Assembly (NCBI GenBank): GCA_902561795.1
Contig: CACERG010000002.1
Coordinates: 1 to 64,000 of the forward strand
Length of the DNA stretch: 64,000 nucleotides
Source: an uncultured Bacteroidota bacterium
Lineage (GTDB): Bacteria > Bacteroidota > Bacteroidia > Flavobacteriales > Flavobacteriaceae
Direction of reading: 5' to 3'
The notes beneath the pieces are model-generated. The model had not been told where the DNA came from. It searched no databases and saw only the letters and a program-made list of their open reading frames with translations. Shown piece by piece: positions 55,143 to 63,249 of this stretch (positions are counted from its first letter, which is position 1; every line of letters begins with the position of its first letter). Both the position numbers and the translations under genes were made by a program.

Positions 55143-55559
55143 ATGAAAATTTACTTATTCGTTGTTTATTTTTCTTTTTTTTCCCTTGCATTTTCTCAAA
55201 GAGGAATTACAGGTGATAAAACATTCAGTTCAAGATTTCCTGAAGATAAATTTAACGAGATTTCAAACGCGTCATTAGAAATAGTCAATGAAGTTGATCA
55301 TGACATAATTGTTGTAATTAGGGATCAAAGAAAAAAATATATCCGTCACGTTTATATTAGAAATAAAGAAAAATTTAGATTTGATAATTTACCTATTACG
55401 CGCATATATGTTCAATTTAAGTCAAAAGAATTTTATTTTGAAGATTATGAAAGAACAACAATAAACTTTGGGGATCAACATATTTTTAATTTTTATTTTG
55501 ATCCAAGAGAACAAGAAAACTATTTTTTAATAACAGAGGAAGAGTTTTTTAAACCATAA
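55143..55559 (+). CDS. Exported protein of unknown function
   Basis: About 138 residues from ATG at 55143 (the track's GTG at 55122 only adds residues ahead of the signal peptide). 'IYLFVVYFSFFSLAFSQ' is a signal peptide. The mature part is beta-rich and charged: 'NASLEIVNEVDHDIIVVIRDQRKKYIRHVYIRN', 'EKFRFDNLPITRIYVQFKSKEFYFEDYERT', then a Phe/Glu-rich end. I do not recognise the family; the pattern resembles small periplasmic beta-sandwich proteins. It precedes the esterase gene by 20 bases and is probably co-transcribed with it. Confidence 0.72.
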   Translation: MKIYLFVVYFSFFSLAFSQRGITGDKTFSSRFPEDKFNEISNASLEIVNEVDHDIIVVIRDQRKKYIRHVYIRNKEKFRFDNLPITRIYVQFKSKEFYFEDYERTTINFGDQHIFNFYFDPREQENYFLITEEEFFKP

Positions 55560-55579
55560 ATTACAATCAGATTTTAGAT

Positions 55580-57652
55580 ATGTGTTTGTTTTTAAAAAAA
55601 ATAATGTTTTCATTTTTTTTATTTTTTTGTCTTCTTTCATGCTCTGAAAAATCAACAAATAGCTTAATAGTTGCACCACTTTTTTCTGATCATATGGTAT
55701 TGCAACAAAAAACTAAAGTACCAATATGGGGACAAGGTGAACCTGGAGACTCCATATTTGTAAGTTCATCTTGGTATGAAAAATCATCCACAACAGTTGG
55801 TCAAGATGGAAATTGGAAGATGTTTTTAAAAACTCCGCCTTATGGAGGGCCATACAAATTGAATATTTCTTCAACAACAGAGGAAATTAATTTAGAGGAC
55901 GTTCTAGTTGGAGAGGTATGGTTAGCTTCTGGCCAGTCTAACATGGAATATCCAATTAAAGCTAGAATACTTAATCAAAAAAAGGAAATTAAAAATTCAA
56001 ATTATCAAAATATTAGAATGTTTTCTGTGCCAAGAAACTTAAATGGACAAAACATATATTCAGCAAATTGGAAAATTTCAAATCCCAAAAACGTTAAGGA
56101 TTTCAGTGCAGTTGCTTATTTTTTTGCTCGTAAAATTCATAAAGAATTAGATATTCCTGTTGGAATTATAAATAGTTCTTGGGGAGGTACTCGAGTAGAA
56201 GCTTGGACAAGTATTGAAAAATTAGCAGATATCGCTGAGTCAGAAATAGAGGCTAAAGGCATAATTAAAAAAGGTGGTCTAACAAAGATTTTTATGGCTT
56301 ATGACTCAATTAATCTAAAAAATCAAAAAATAAATGAGGTTTTTTTAAATGCAAAAGGATATAAATTACCTCAAACTATCCAAGAATGGGAATCATTGAC
56401 CTTGAATGACTTAGAATACTCAAAATCAGATTTTGATGATGATAGTTGGGATAAGATTGAAGTAAATAAAGAAAAAAAGGATTTTTTAACATTCGAAGAT
56501 GTGTTCAGTAAAAATCTTTTTGCTGAAGATGGCGTAGCATGGTTTAGAAAAAAAATTTTTATAGATGATCCAAATCAATCATATGAGTTATTAAATTTTT
56601 CTGGGATTGGTGATTACGATTATTCTTACATAAATAACCAGCTTATTGGAGTAACATTAGCTTGTTGTCTTGATAGAAAATATAAGATACCCAAGGGGTT
56701 GTTAAAAAAAGGTGAAAATATTTTGGCAATTCGAGTCATTAACACAGAACAAAAAGGGGGATTTAAAGGGCCATTATATTTGGAAAGTAATACTAATCGG
56801 ATTGATCTAAACCAAGGAATTTGGAGATTCAAACACATCGCATTTTACCTTGGGGCTGTAATTCAAAAGCATAATTTTTTAACAAATGATCTTTTAACAA
56901 ATTTTTCAATTTTAAAATCTAATTTGAAAACCTTTTATTCAAAAGATCCAAACTATTATGGAGTTCTATACGAAACAATGATAAAGCCACTTGTCCCATA
57001 TAGTATAAAGGGTTTCCTTTGGTATCAGGGGGAAAGTAATGTTGCAAATTATTCTGAATATTATAATTTATTCACGGGAATGATATCTGACTGGAGAGAT
57101 AAATGGAATTCTGATTTGCCTTTTTATTATGTTCAGATTGCTCCCTTTTCCTACAATGATAAAGAAAATGGATGTAATGATTGCCTATCATATCTTTTAA
57201 GAGAAGCTCAACTTAAAAGTTCGAATTTTAAAAAAACTGGAATGGTTGTTACTTCGGATATTGGAGAACAATTTGATATTCACCCTGCAAATAAACAAGA
57301 AGTTGGAGAGAGACTTGCTAAATTGGCTCTTATAAATGATTATAATCGTAAAGATATTAGTGGATATGGACCAATATATTCAAATCAAATAAAATATGAA
57401 TACTATATTGATTTATATTTTAAAAATATTGGTTCAGGCCTTAAACAAAAAGATTCACTAAAGGATTTCGAAATCGCAGGTAGTGACAAATTTTTTTATC
57501 CAGCTCAAGCAAACATAATTGAAAATAAAATAAGAGTGTCCTCCAAAAAGGTCAAAAACCCTGAATATGTACGCTACGGATGGAAAAACTATTTTGAGGC
57601 AACGCTTTTTAACAACGAAGGATTTCCTGCCTCATCATTTAGAACTCCTTAA
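55580..57652 (+). CDS. Sialate O-acetylesterase-like SGNH esterase, lipoprotein
   Basis: A 690-residue exported carbohydrate esterase. Lipobox 'CLLSCSEKS' follows a signal sequence; Met at 55604 could be the true start since the first eight residues precede it. An N-terminal beta-sandwich ('FSDHMVLQQKTKVPIWGQGEPG') leads to the SGNH domain with 'WLASGQSNMEYP' (Ser120), a mid-protein jelly-roll insertion ('WFRKKIFIDDP'), 'GFLWYQGESN', and the C-terminal 'DIHPANKQEVGERLAKLA' with the Asp-His pair. It would remove acetyl groups from glycans. Beside GH16 and DUF1080 genes, plant or algal polysaccharide is more likely the target than sialic acid. Confidence 0.92.
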   Translation: MCLFLKKIMFSFFLFFCLLSCSEKSTNSLIVAPLFSDHMVLQQKTKVPIWGQGEPGDSIFVSSSWYEKSSTTVGQDGNWKMFLKTPPYGGPYKLNISSTTEEINLEDVLVGEVWLASGQSNMEYPIKARILNQKKEIKNSNYQNIRMFSVPRNLNGQNIYSANWKISNPKNVKDFSAVAYFFARKIHKELDIPVGIINSSWGGTRVEAWTSIEKLADIAESEIEAKGIIKKGGLTKIFMAYDSINLKNQKINEVFLNAKGYKLPQTIQEWESLTLNDLEYSKSDFDDDSWDKIEVNKEKKDFLTFEDVFSKNLFAEDGVAWFRKKIFIDDPNQSYELLNFSGIGDYDYSYINNQLIGVTLACCLDRKYKIPKGLLKKGENILAIRVINTEQKGGFKGPLYLESNTNRIDLNQGIWRFKHIAFYLGAVIQKHNFLTNDLLTNFSILKSNLKTFYSKDPNYYGVLYETMIKPLVPYSIKGFLWYQGESNVANYSEYYNLFTGMISDWRDKWNSDLPFYYVQIAPFSYNDKENGCNDCLSYLLREAQLKSSNFKKTGMVVTSDIGEQFDIHPANKQEVGERLAKLALINDYNRKDISGYGPIYSNQIKYEYYIDLYFKNIGSGLKQKDSLKDFEIAGSDKFFYPAQANIIENKIRVSSKKVKNPEYVRYGWKNYFEATLFNNEGFPASSFRTP

Positions 57653-57654
57653 AA

Positions 57655-58449
57655 TTATTTTTGTTGATAAACTCTCACAAAATCAACTTCCATCTGATCT
57701 TCAGAAAAATTGGGATCAATTGAGCCTCCTAGATTCCCCCCCATAGCAATATTTAATATAATGAATTGATCATTAACATAAGGCCAATTTTTAGGAGTTT
57801 TATTTTTTGGTTCGTACGTGAAATAATGGTTTCCATCAACAAAAAACTTGAGGTTTTCTTTTGTCCACTCTAAGCCATAAGTGTGAAAATTTTCAGTCAC
57901 ATCGGTAACATTTATTTGTTTAACAATTGTATTATCCCCATATGTATCTGGTGTATGAACTGCACATTGAACCATTTCAAAGTCTTCAAAAAGTTGCTCC
58001 ATAATATCTATTTCACCACAAGCTGGCCATATTACAGTTTCGAAATTGCTTCCCAACGTCCAAATTGCTGGCCATGTCCCTTTTGCTCTTGGTAGTTTTG
58101 CACTTACCTCAACTTTTCCATAAGTAAATGATAATTTTGAATTTAATCTTGCAGAGGTATACAATTTAGTTGTACCGGAAGATTGAAACTCTTCCTTTTT
58201 AGCGACTATTTTTAGGGTCCCGTTACTAACATAAGCGTTATCAATTCTATCGGTGTAGTGTTGTAATTCATTATTATACCAGCTACCATTATTTGGCGCA
58301 ATAGTTTCCAAGAACCATTTTGTAGAATCTAATCTTTTTTTCTCCTGATTAAATTCGTCACTCCAAATAAGTTGATAAGATTTTTCTTTTTTAACATCTG
58401 TTTTGCAAGATGTCAAGACAATAAAGATTATAAAGAGTAATTTTTTCAT
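57655..58449 (-). CDS. Glycoside hydrolase family 16 lipoprotein (beta-glucanase type)
   Basis: A 264-residue enzyme with lipobox 'VLTSCKTD' and a GH16 jelly roll. The active-site strand 'CGEIDIMEQ' gives nucleophile Glu146, Asp148 and acid/base Glu151. Flanking 'RAKGTWPAIWTLG' and 'YGLEWTKENLKFFVDG' match laminarinases and other beta-1,3-glucanases, and no agarase- or carrageenase-specific insertion was noticed. It would cut laminarin-like polysaccharide at the cell surface. Stops two bases from the convergent esterase gene; the small membrane gene lies 23 bases upstream. Confidence 0.94.
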   Translation of the reverse strand: MKKLLFIIFIVLTSCKTDVKKEKSYQLIWSDEFNQEKKRLDSTKWFLETIAPNNGSWYNNELQHYTDRIDNAYVSNGTLKIVAKKEEFQSSGTTKLYTSARLNSKLSFTYGKVEVSAKLPRAKGTWPAIWTLGSNFETVIWPACGEIDIMEQLFEDFEMVQCAVHTPDTYGDNTIVKQINVTDVTENFHTYGLEWTKENLKFFVDGNHYFTYEPKNKTPKNWPYVNDQFIILNIAMGGNLGGSIDPNFSEDQMEVDFVRVYQQK

Positions 58450-58472
58450 TTTCTAAATATATAGTTTTAAAT

Positions 58473-58658
58473 CTATTTTGATAAAAAGTTAAATAGCATC
58501 CACACATAAAAAATTAGAGTTGCAAATGTAGCCATTAGTCCAAAAAATTTGACTAACTCTTTTTCAGTTGTTTTGTTTATAAATTCTAGTGTAGGTTTAA
58601 TTCCTTTGGTAAAAATAAATAATCCAAAAATACCTAAAACATATCCCAATAATTCCAT
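58473..58658 (-). CDS. Small two-helix membrane protein of unknown function
   Basis: A 61-residue protein with two hydrophobic segments ('LLGYVLGIFGLFIFTKG', 'FFGLMATFATLIFYVWMLFNFL') separated by a charged stretch 'EFINKTTEKELVKF'. It begins with ATG and sits 23 bases upstream of the GH16 gene on the same strand, which makes it more likely to be a real gene than a shadow. No family recognised. Confidence 0.55.
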   Translation of the reverse strand: MELLGYVLGIFGLFIFTKGIKPTLEFINKTTEKELVKFFGLMATFATLIFYVWMLFNFLSK

Positions 58659-58732
58659 TTAGAAGTAAAATACATACTTTTTATTTACATTAAAATTAGT
58701 ATATCTAATTTTATATGAAATGAAAATTAAAT

Positions 58733-59260
58733 ATGATTTCAAATGAAATTATTTGTAACCCTATAAATGACAGAAGAAAAAGACTTTTATTGGGACGAAA
58801 AGGCAATTCAGAGCTGCTAGTAATAGGATTAAATCCAAGTACTGCGAACGAATCTTCTATGGATCCTACTTCAAAAAATATAGAATCTATTGCAATTCAA
58901 AATGGATTTGATGGTTGGTGGATAATAAATCTTTATCCGGGCAGGTATTCTAAACCTAAATATTTGCCTAAAAAGCCAAACAAAATTTATTTAAAAGAAA
59001 ATCTTGAAATCATTAATAAAATTGTAAAAAATAAAGATTTTAAGATTAAGAATGTTCTTTTATGCTGGGGGAACAATGTAAATAGACATGATTATCTTAG
59101 AAATCAAATGGAAATAATTTTAAAAATTTTAAAAGAGTCAAATTTTACTATTTCTTGTATTGGGATTACTAAACTTGGTAATCCATTCCATCCAAGTCCA
59201 CTTTCTATTAATAGGTTTTTAGGAGGAGTCAATGAATTAAAATTAAAAGATTTTAAATAA
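58733..59260 (+). CDS. DUF1643 domain protein
   Basis: A 175-residue protein with the DUF1643 hallmark 'VIGLNPSTANESSMDPTSKNIE', then 'GWWIINLYPGRYSKP' and 'VLLCWGNN', ending 'KLGNPFHPSPLS'. The family is widespread, sometimes on plasmids and near mobile genes; its function is unknown, though the fold resembles uracil-DNA glycosylase-like proteins. No signal peptide, so cytoplasmic. It stands 50 bases before the second Gfo/Idh/MocA gene and is probably not related to the sugar pathway. Confidence 0.87.
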   Translation: MISNEIICNPINDRRKRLLLGRKGNSELLVIGLNPSTANESSMDPTSKNIESIAIQNGFDGWWIINLYPGRYSKPKYLPKKPNKIYLKENLEIINKIVKNKDFKIKNVLLCWGNNVNRHDYLRNQMEIILKILKESNFTISCIGITKLGNPFHPSPLSINRFLGGVNELKLKDFK

Positions 59261-59310
59261 GCACAAATTTTTAATTTTAATGTATATTATATGATTGAAA
59301 CCAAAAATAA

Positions 59311-60672
59311 ATGAATAAAAACAACAATAGCCGTAGAAACTTTATAAAAAAAATATCTGTTTTACCTGGGTTAACTATTTTGCCTAGACATGTTTTAGGT
59401 GGAAAGGGTTACAAGGCACCAAGTGACAAGCTTAATATTGCTGGTGTAGGTGTTAGGAAATACGGAATGGGATCTGGAAATTTACATGCTTGTAGAGAAG
59501 AGAACATTGTTGCTTTATGTGATGTTGATTTCAGACAATCAGCATCGACATTTAAAAAATATCCCAAAGCAAAAGTATATAAGGATTTCAGAAAAATGTT
59601 TGAAAAACAAAAAGATATTGATGCTGTTATTGTTGCCACACCTGATCATAATCATGCTGTAATTACAATGATGGCAATTAAATTAGGCAAGCATGTTTAT
59701 TGTCAAAAACCACTTACTCACACCGTTTTTGAGGCGAGGAAAATTACTGAAGCAGCAAGAGAATACAAAGTGCAAACACAAATGGGTAATCAAGGCAGAT
59801 CTTCTGATGAAATAAGAAGTCTAAAGGAATGGATAAACGATAATGCGATTGGACCTGTTAGAGAGATTCATGCATGGACGGATAGGCCTGTTGGAGGACA
59901 TGCTTGGGATACATTTGCTGTGAAAGCTATGTCTAAAGAAAAGCCACCGGTTCCTGAAGGGCTTGATTGGGATCTTTGGCTTGGACCAGCTCCTTATCGT
60001 AATTATCATCCTGATTATCATCCTTTGTCATGGAGAGCGTGGTTAGATTTTGGTACGGGTTCTATGGGAGATATGGGATGCCATATTTTAGACCCTTCAT
60101 TTTACGCACTTGATTTAGGTTCACCGACAGAAATACAAGCAACTTCTACTCATTGGATTCCTGAAATTTCAACTCAAACATATCCCTCTGCTTCAATAGT
60201 AAGGATGAAGTTTCCGAAAAGAGGTAAGCATCCAGAAGTCAGCCTTACTTGGTCTGATGGTCGAATTTTACCTCCTATTCCAGAGGAATTTAAACCAGGA
60301 GAAAGGTTTACTTTAAGTGGAGCAATGTTGGTTGGTGACAAAGGTAAAATAATACATGATTCTCATGGGGCTAGTGGTTTAAGAATCTTACCAGAGCAGA
60401 AAATGAATGAATACGTAAAACCTAAAAAGACAATTCCCCGTGTTAAAACTTCTCATGAAGGTGATTGGATACGTGCTTGCAAGGACGGAAAAAAAGCTTC
60501 ATCAAATTTTGACTATGGCGGACCTTTAACTGAAATGGCTCTTTTGGGGATGATTGCTATTCGTTTAAAAGACCAAAGATTAATTTGGGATTCTAAAAAT
60601 CTAAGATTTACCAATAATCAAATGGCCAATGAATTAGTTCATAAGCAATATAGAAAAGGTTGGTCTCTTTAA
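59311..60672 (+). CDS. Gfo/Idh/MocA-family oxidoreductase with Tat signal, first gene of a catabolic run
   Basis: A 453-residue exported oxidoreductase: twin-arginine signal 'SRRNFIKKISVLPGLTILP', then 'HVLGGKGYKAPSDKLNIAGVG', 'ALCDVDF', 'DAVIVATPDHNHAV', and 'HVYCQKPLTHTVFEARKITEAA' with the catalytic Lys in QKP instead of EKP. The C-terminal domain carries 'WRAWLDFGTGSMGDMGCHILD'. It shares the 'VLGGKGYxAPSD' segment after the Tat signal with the gene at 53539, so the two are paralogues. The HUMPS gene follows after 16 bases, putting it at the head of a tight operon. Confidence 0.93.
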   Translation: MNKNNNSRRNFIKKISVLPGLTILPRHVLGGKGYKAPSDKLNIAGVGVRKYGMGSGNLHACREENIVALCDVDFRQSASTFKKYPKAKVYKDFRKMFEKQKDIDAVIVATPDHNHAVITMMAIKLGKHVYCQKPLTHTVFEARKITEAAREYKVQTQMGNQGRSSDEIRSLKEWINDNAIGPVREIHAWTDRPVGGHAWDTFAVKAMSKEKPPVPEGLDWDLWLGPAPYRNYHPDYHPLSWRAWLDFGTGSMGDMGCHILDPSFYALDLGSPTEIQATSTHWIPEISTQTYPSASIVRMKFPKRGKHPEVSLTWSDGRILPPIPEEFKPGERFTLSGAMLVGDKGKIIHDSHGASGLRILPEQKMNEYVKPKKTIPRVKTSHEGDWIRACKDGKKASSNFDYGGPLTEMALLGMIAIRLKDQRLIWDSKNLRFTNNQMANELVHKQYRKGWSL

Positions 60673-60688
60673 CAAACTAATTCAGAAA

Positions 60689-61393
60689 ATGAATCCTTTA
60701 GTTCAAATATCTCTTGATTTAACAAATATAGATGAGGCCATAGAAACCGCATCAATGGCTTTAAGAGCTGGTGTAGACTGGCTAGAAGCTGGTACACCTT
60801 TAATTTTAGCTGAAGGACTGCATGGTGTAAGAAATTTAAGAGATTCATTTCCTAACGTACCCATAGTTGCAGATTTAAAGACTATGGATGGAGGTTACCT
60901 TGAGGCAGAGATGATGGCAAAGGCTGGGGCTACTCACGTAGTTGTAATGGCTAGAGCTCATCCTGAAACTATCAAATGCGTTGTTCAAGCAGGAAAAGAT
61001 TTTGGTATCAAAGTAATGGGAGATAATATGATCAGTGATAATATGATTGACGGTGCTAAATTATTAGAAGATTTAGGATGTGATTATATTATTCATCATA
61101 TAGGGTATGATGAAAGAAGAGGTATTAGTGCACAAGGAGGAAAAATGCCAAGTCCGCTAGATCAGCTGCTAGAAGTTGTAAAAGCAGTAGAAGTCCCTGT
61201 TCAAGCTGTAGGCGGATTAACTCTTGAGCAAGCAATAAAGTGTCCTCAGTATGGAGCACCTTTAGTTGTTTTAGGGGCTCCGCTTGCAATCGATGCAGAT
61301 TCATTTAAAACCGCGGATGGAAATTTAGAATCATCTCTGAAAAAAATATGTAATGCTATTCATTCTCAAAAAGTATTATACAATAAAAATTAG
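60689..61393 (+). CDS. HUMPS-family decarboxylase/aldolase (3-keto-L-gulonate-6-P decarboxylase or hexulose-6-P synthase-like)
   Basis: A 234-residue TIM-barrel protein of the orotidine-phosphate-decarboxylase suprafamily. Active-site residues can be placed: Asp10 ('QISLD'), Glu33 ('WLEAGTPLI'), and the DxKxxD motif 'ADLKTMDGG' (Asp62, Lys64, Asp67), the numbers reported for UlaD-type decarboxylases; 'HHIGYDERRG' matches the 'HTGYD' of hexulose-phosphate synthases. The reaction could be decarboxylation of a 3-keto-hexonate phosphate or a formaldehyde aldol reaction. Its stop touches the dehydrogenase start. No sugar kinase is visible, so the source of a phosphorylated substrate is unclear. 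Confidence 0.9.
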   Translation: MNPLVQISLDLTNIDEAIETASMALRAGVDWLEAGTPLILAEGLHGVRNLRDSFPNVPIVADLKTMDGGYLEAEMMAKAGATHVVVMARAHPETIKCVVQAGKDFGIKVMGDNMISDNMIDGAKLLEDLGCDYIIHHIGYDERRGISAQGGKMPSPLDQLLEVVKAVEVPVQAVGGLTLEQAIKCPQYGAPLVVLGAPLAIDADSFKTADGNLESSLKKICNAIHSQKVLYNKN

Positions 61394-62431
61394 ATGTTGT
61401 TTCCAAAAAAAATACCAGCAGTTGTAAATTACTCAAGTATAAAAGGGTCAGTCGAGTTAAGAGAAATCAAATTACCTGAAATAGGCGATCATGATGTTTT
61501 ACTCCAAGTAGAAAATGTTGGTGTATGTGGTTCTGACCTTCATCAATGGACTTCAGAACATAGTTGGAAAGTAAATTACCCTGTTGTTTTGGGACATGAA
61601 TTTGGAGGGTTGATTACTAAAATAGGAGATAAAGTAAAAAAATGGAAAGTTGGAGATCGAGTAGTCAGCGAAACTGCCGCTGTTATTGATAATGAAAGTC
61701 CTTTAACTAAAGCGGGTCTTTATAATCTTGACCCTACAAGAAAAGGTTTTGGTTATGGTGTTGATGGTGCTATGACCAAATACGTTAGAACACCTGCTAG
61801 GTGTCTTCATCATATTCCTGAAAATTTATCATTTGAGGAAGCTTGTTTGACAGAGCCATGTTGTGTTGCATATAATGCTGTTGTAGTAAACTCAAAAATA
61901 AAACCAGGAGACAAAGTTCTAGTTATAGGACCAGGAACAATTGGAATTCTTTGTGCCATAATTGCAAAAATATGTGGGGCATATGTTGCCGTCCTAGGTC
62001 TTGAAAGTGATAGGTCTAGACTTGCTAAACTGAAAAATTACAATATTAAATCGATAGTAAAAAATGTTTCAAGTTGGACTAAAGAAAAAGATGGTCTTGG
62101 AGTTGATTTAGTAATTGATGCAGCTGGTGTTAGCCATACTCTTAAAATTGCTATGGATAATGTAAGACCAAATGGGCAGATAACTAAGGTTGGCTGGGGT
62201 CCACAACCATTGGATTTTTCTTTAGATATCATTGTTCAAAAAAATATTCGCTTGCAAGGAAGTTTTAGTCACAATTGGCCTATTTGGGAAAAAGTTATTC
62301 AATTGTTGTCTGAAGGAACTTTAAATGTAAAACCAATTATTGGCGGGGTTTGGACAATCGAAGAATGGGAAAAGGCATTTAGTGAAATGCATTCAGGAAA
62401 AATTATAAAAAGTATTTTAAAACCTATTTGA
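61394..62431 (+). CDS. Zinc-type alcohol/polyol dehydrogenase (MDR) lacking structural-zinc cysteines
   Basis: A 345-residue medium-chain dehydrogenase, probably oxidising a sugar, polyol or sugar acid with NAD(P). The catalytic zinc ligands are present: Cys45 in 'GVCGSDLHQW', His68-Glu69 in 'LGHEFGG', with 'LTEPCCVAYNAV' downstream; the nucleotide fold has 'VLVIGPGTIGILCA'. The lobe that normally binds a structural zinc through four Cys reads 'AAVIDNESPLTKAGLYNLDP', with no cysteine at all. The neighbours abut on both sides with no spacer, so it is an integral operon member. Confidence 0.93.
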   Translation: MLFPKKIPAVVNYSSIKGSVELREIKLPEIGDHDVLLQVENVGVCGSDLHQWTSEHSWKVNYPVVLGHEFGGLITKIGDKVKKWKVGDRVVSETAAVIDNESPLTKAGLYNLDPTRKGFGYGVDGAMTKYVRTPARCLHHIPENLSFEEACLTEPCCVAYNAVVVNSKIKPGDKVLVIGPGTIGILCAIIAKICGAYVAVLGLESDRSRLAKLKNYNIKSIVKNVSSWTKEKDGLGVDLVIDAAGVSHTLKIAMDNVRPNGQITKVGWGPQPLDFSLDIIVQKNIRLQGSFSHNWPIWEKVIQLLSEGTLNVKPIIGGVWTIEEWEKAFSEMHSGKIIKSILKPI

Positions 62432-63223
62432 ATGAGGTTAAAAGATAAAGTCATTATAATTACAGGAAGTACAATGGGAATTGGTAAGGCAATAGCAATA
62501 AAATTTGTTTCTGAGGGAGCCAAAGTTGTAATTCATGGTTTAGAGAAAGAATTAGCTGAGAATCTTAGAAAGATGCTAGGAAATGAAAATTGTATTTTTC
62601 ATATTGAAGACCTTTCAAATAGTGGATGTTCTGATAGATTAGTGTCAATAGCAATAAAAAAATGGAAAAAAATAGACGGGATTGTAAATAATGCTGCTAT
62701 GGTAATTAATTCCAATATTGATAATACTGATGAAAAATTCCTAAACGACGTATTAAAAGTAAATACGTTTGCTCCGTTTTTTCTAATTAAGTCTGCTTTA
62801 CCATATTTAACAAAATCTAGGGGCTCAGTATTAAACATTGGATCTGTAAATGCATGGAGTGGAGAACCAAATTTATTAGCTTACAGTATTTCAAAGGGAG
62901 CTTTAATGACTATGACACGTAATTTAGGTGATAGTCTTAATAGAAAAAATAATGTGAGAGTTAATCAAATTAATCCAGGATGGGTTCTAACTGAAAAGGA
63001 GGTTCAGCGAAAAAAAAATCATGGTCTTAAACATGATTGGTACAAAAACCTGCCAAATATTTATGCTCCCTCAGGTAGAATTCTTTTACCTGAAGAAATT
63101 GCATCATTAGCGACTTATTGGCTTTCAGATGAGAGTGGTCCTGTCAGTGGACAGGTAATTGATCTTGAACAATACCCGATGATTGGAAGAAATATCTCTA
63201 AGGACCCACTAAATTTAACTTAG
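62432..63223 (+). CDS. Short-chain dehydrogenase/reductase
   Basis: A 263-residue classical SDR: cofactor motif 'TGSTMGIGKA' (TGxxxGxG), 'VNNAAM', catalytic Ser138 ('NIGSVNAWSG'), Tyr151 and Lys155 ('YSISK'), and the C-terminal 'DESGPVSGQVIDLEQ'. SDRs of this type interconvert hydroxyl and keto groups on sugars or sugar acids. It starts at the base after the MDR stop, and the isomerase gene begins 26 bases later, so it belongs to the same transcript. Substrate unknown. Confidence 0.94.
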   Translation: MRLKDKVIIITGSTMGIGKAIAIKFVSEGAKVVIHGLEKELAENLRKMLGNENCIFHIEDLSNSGCSDRLVSIAIKKWKKIDGIVNNAAMVINSNIDNTDEKFLNDVLKVNTFAPFFLIKSALPYLTKSRGSVLNIGSVNAWSGEPNLLAYSISKGALMTMTRNLGDSLNRKNNVRVNQINPGWVLTEKEVQRKKNHGLKHDWYKNLPNIYAPSGRILLPEEIASLATYWLSDESGPVSGQVIDLEQYPMIGRNISKDPLNLT

Positions 63224-63249
63224 AAATGTTTTACAGTTAAACTTTTAAT

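Noticed and set aside
58733-59260. DUF1643 gene as a sign of a mobile element or defence island
   Set aside because: No integrase, transposase, repeat or restriction gene lies nearby, and base composition matches its neighbours.
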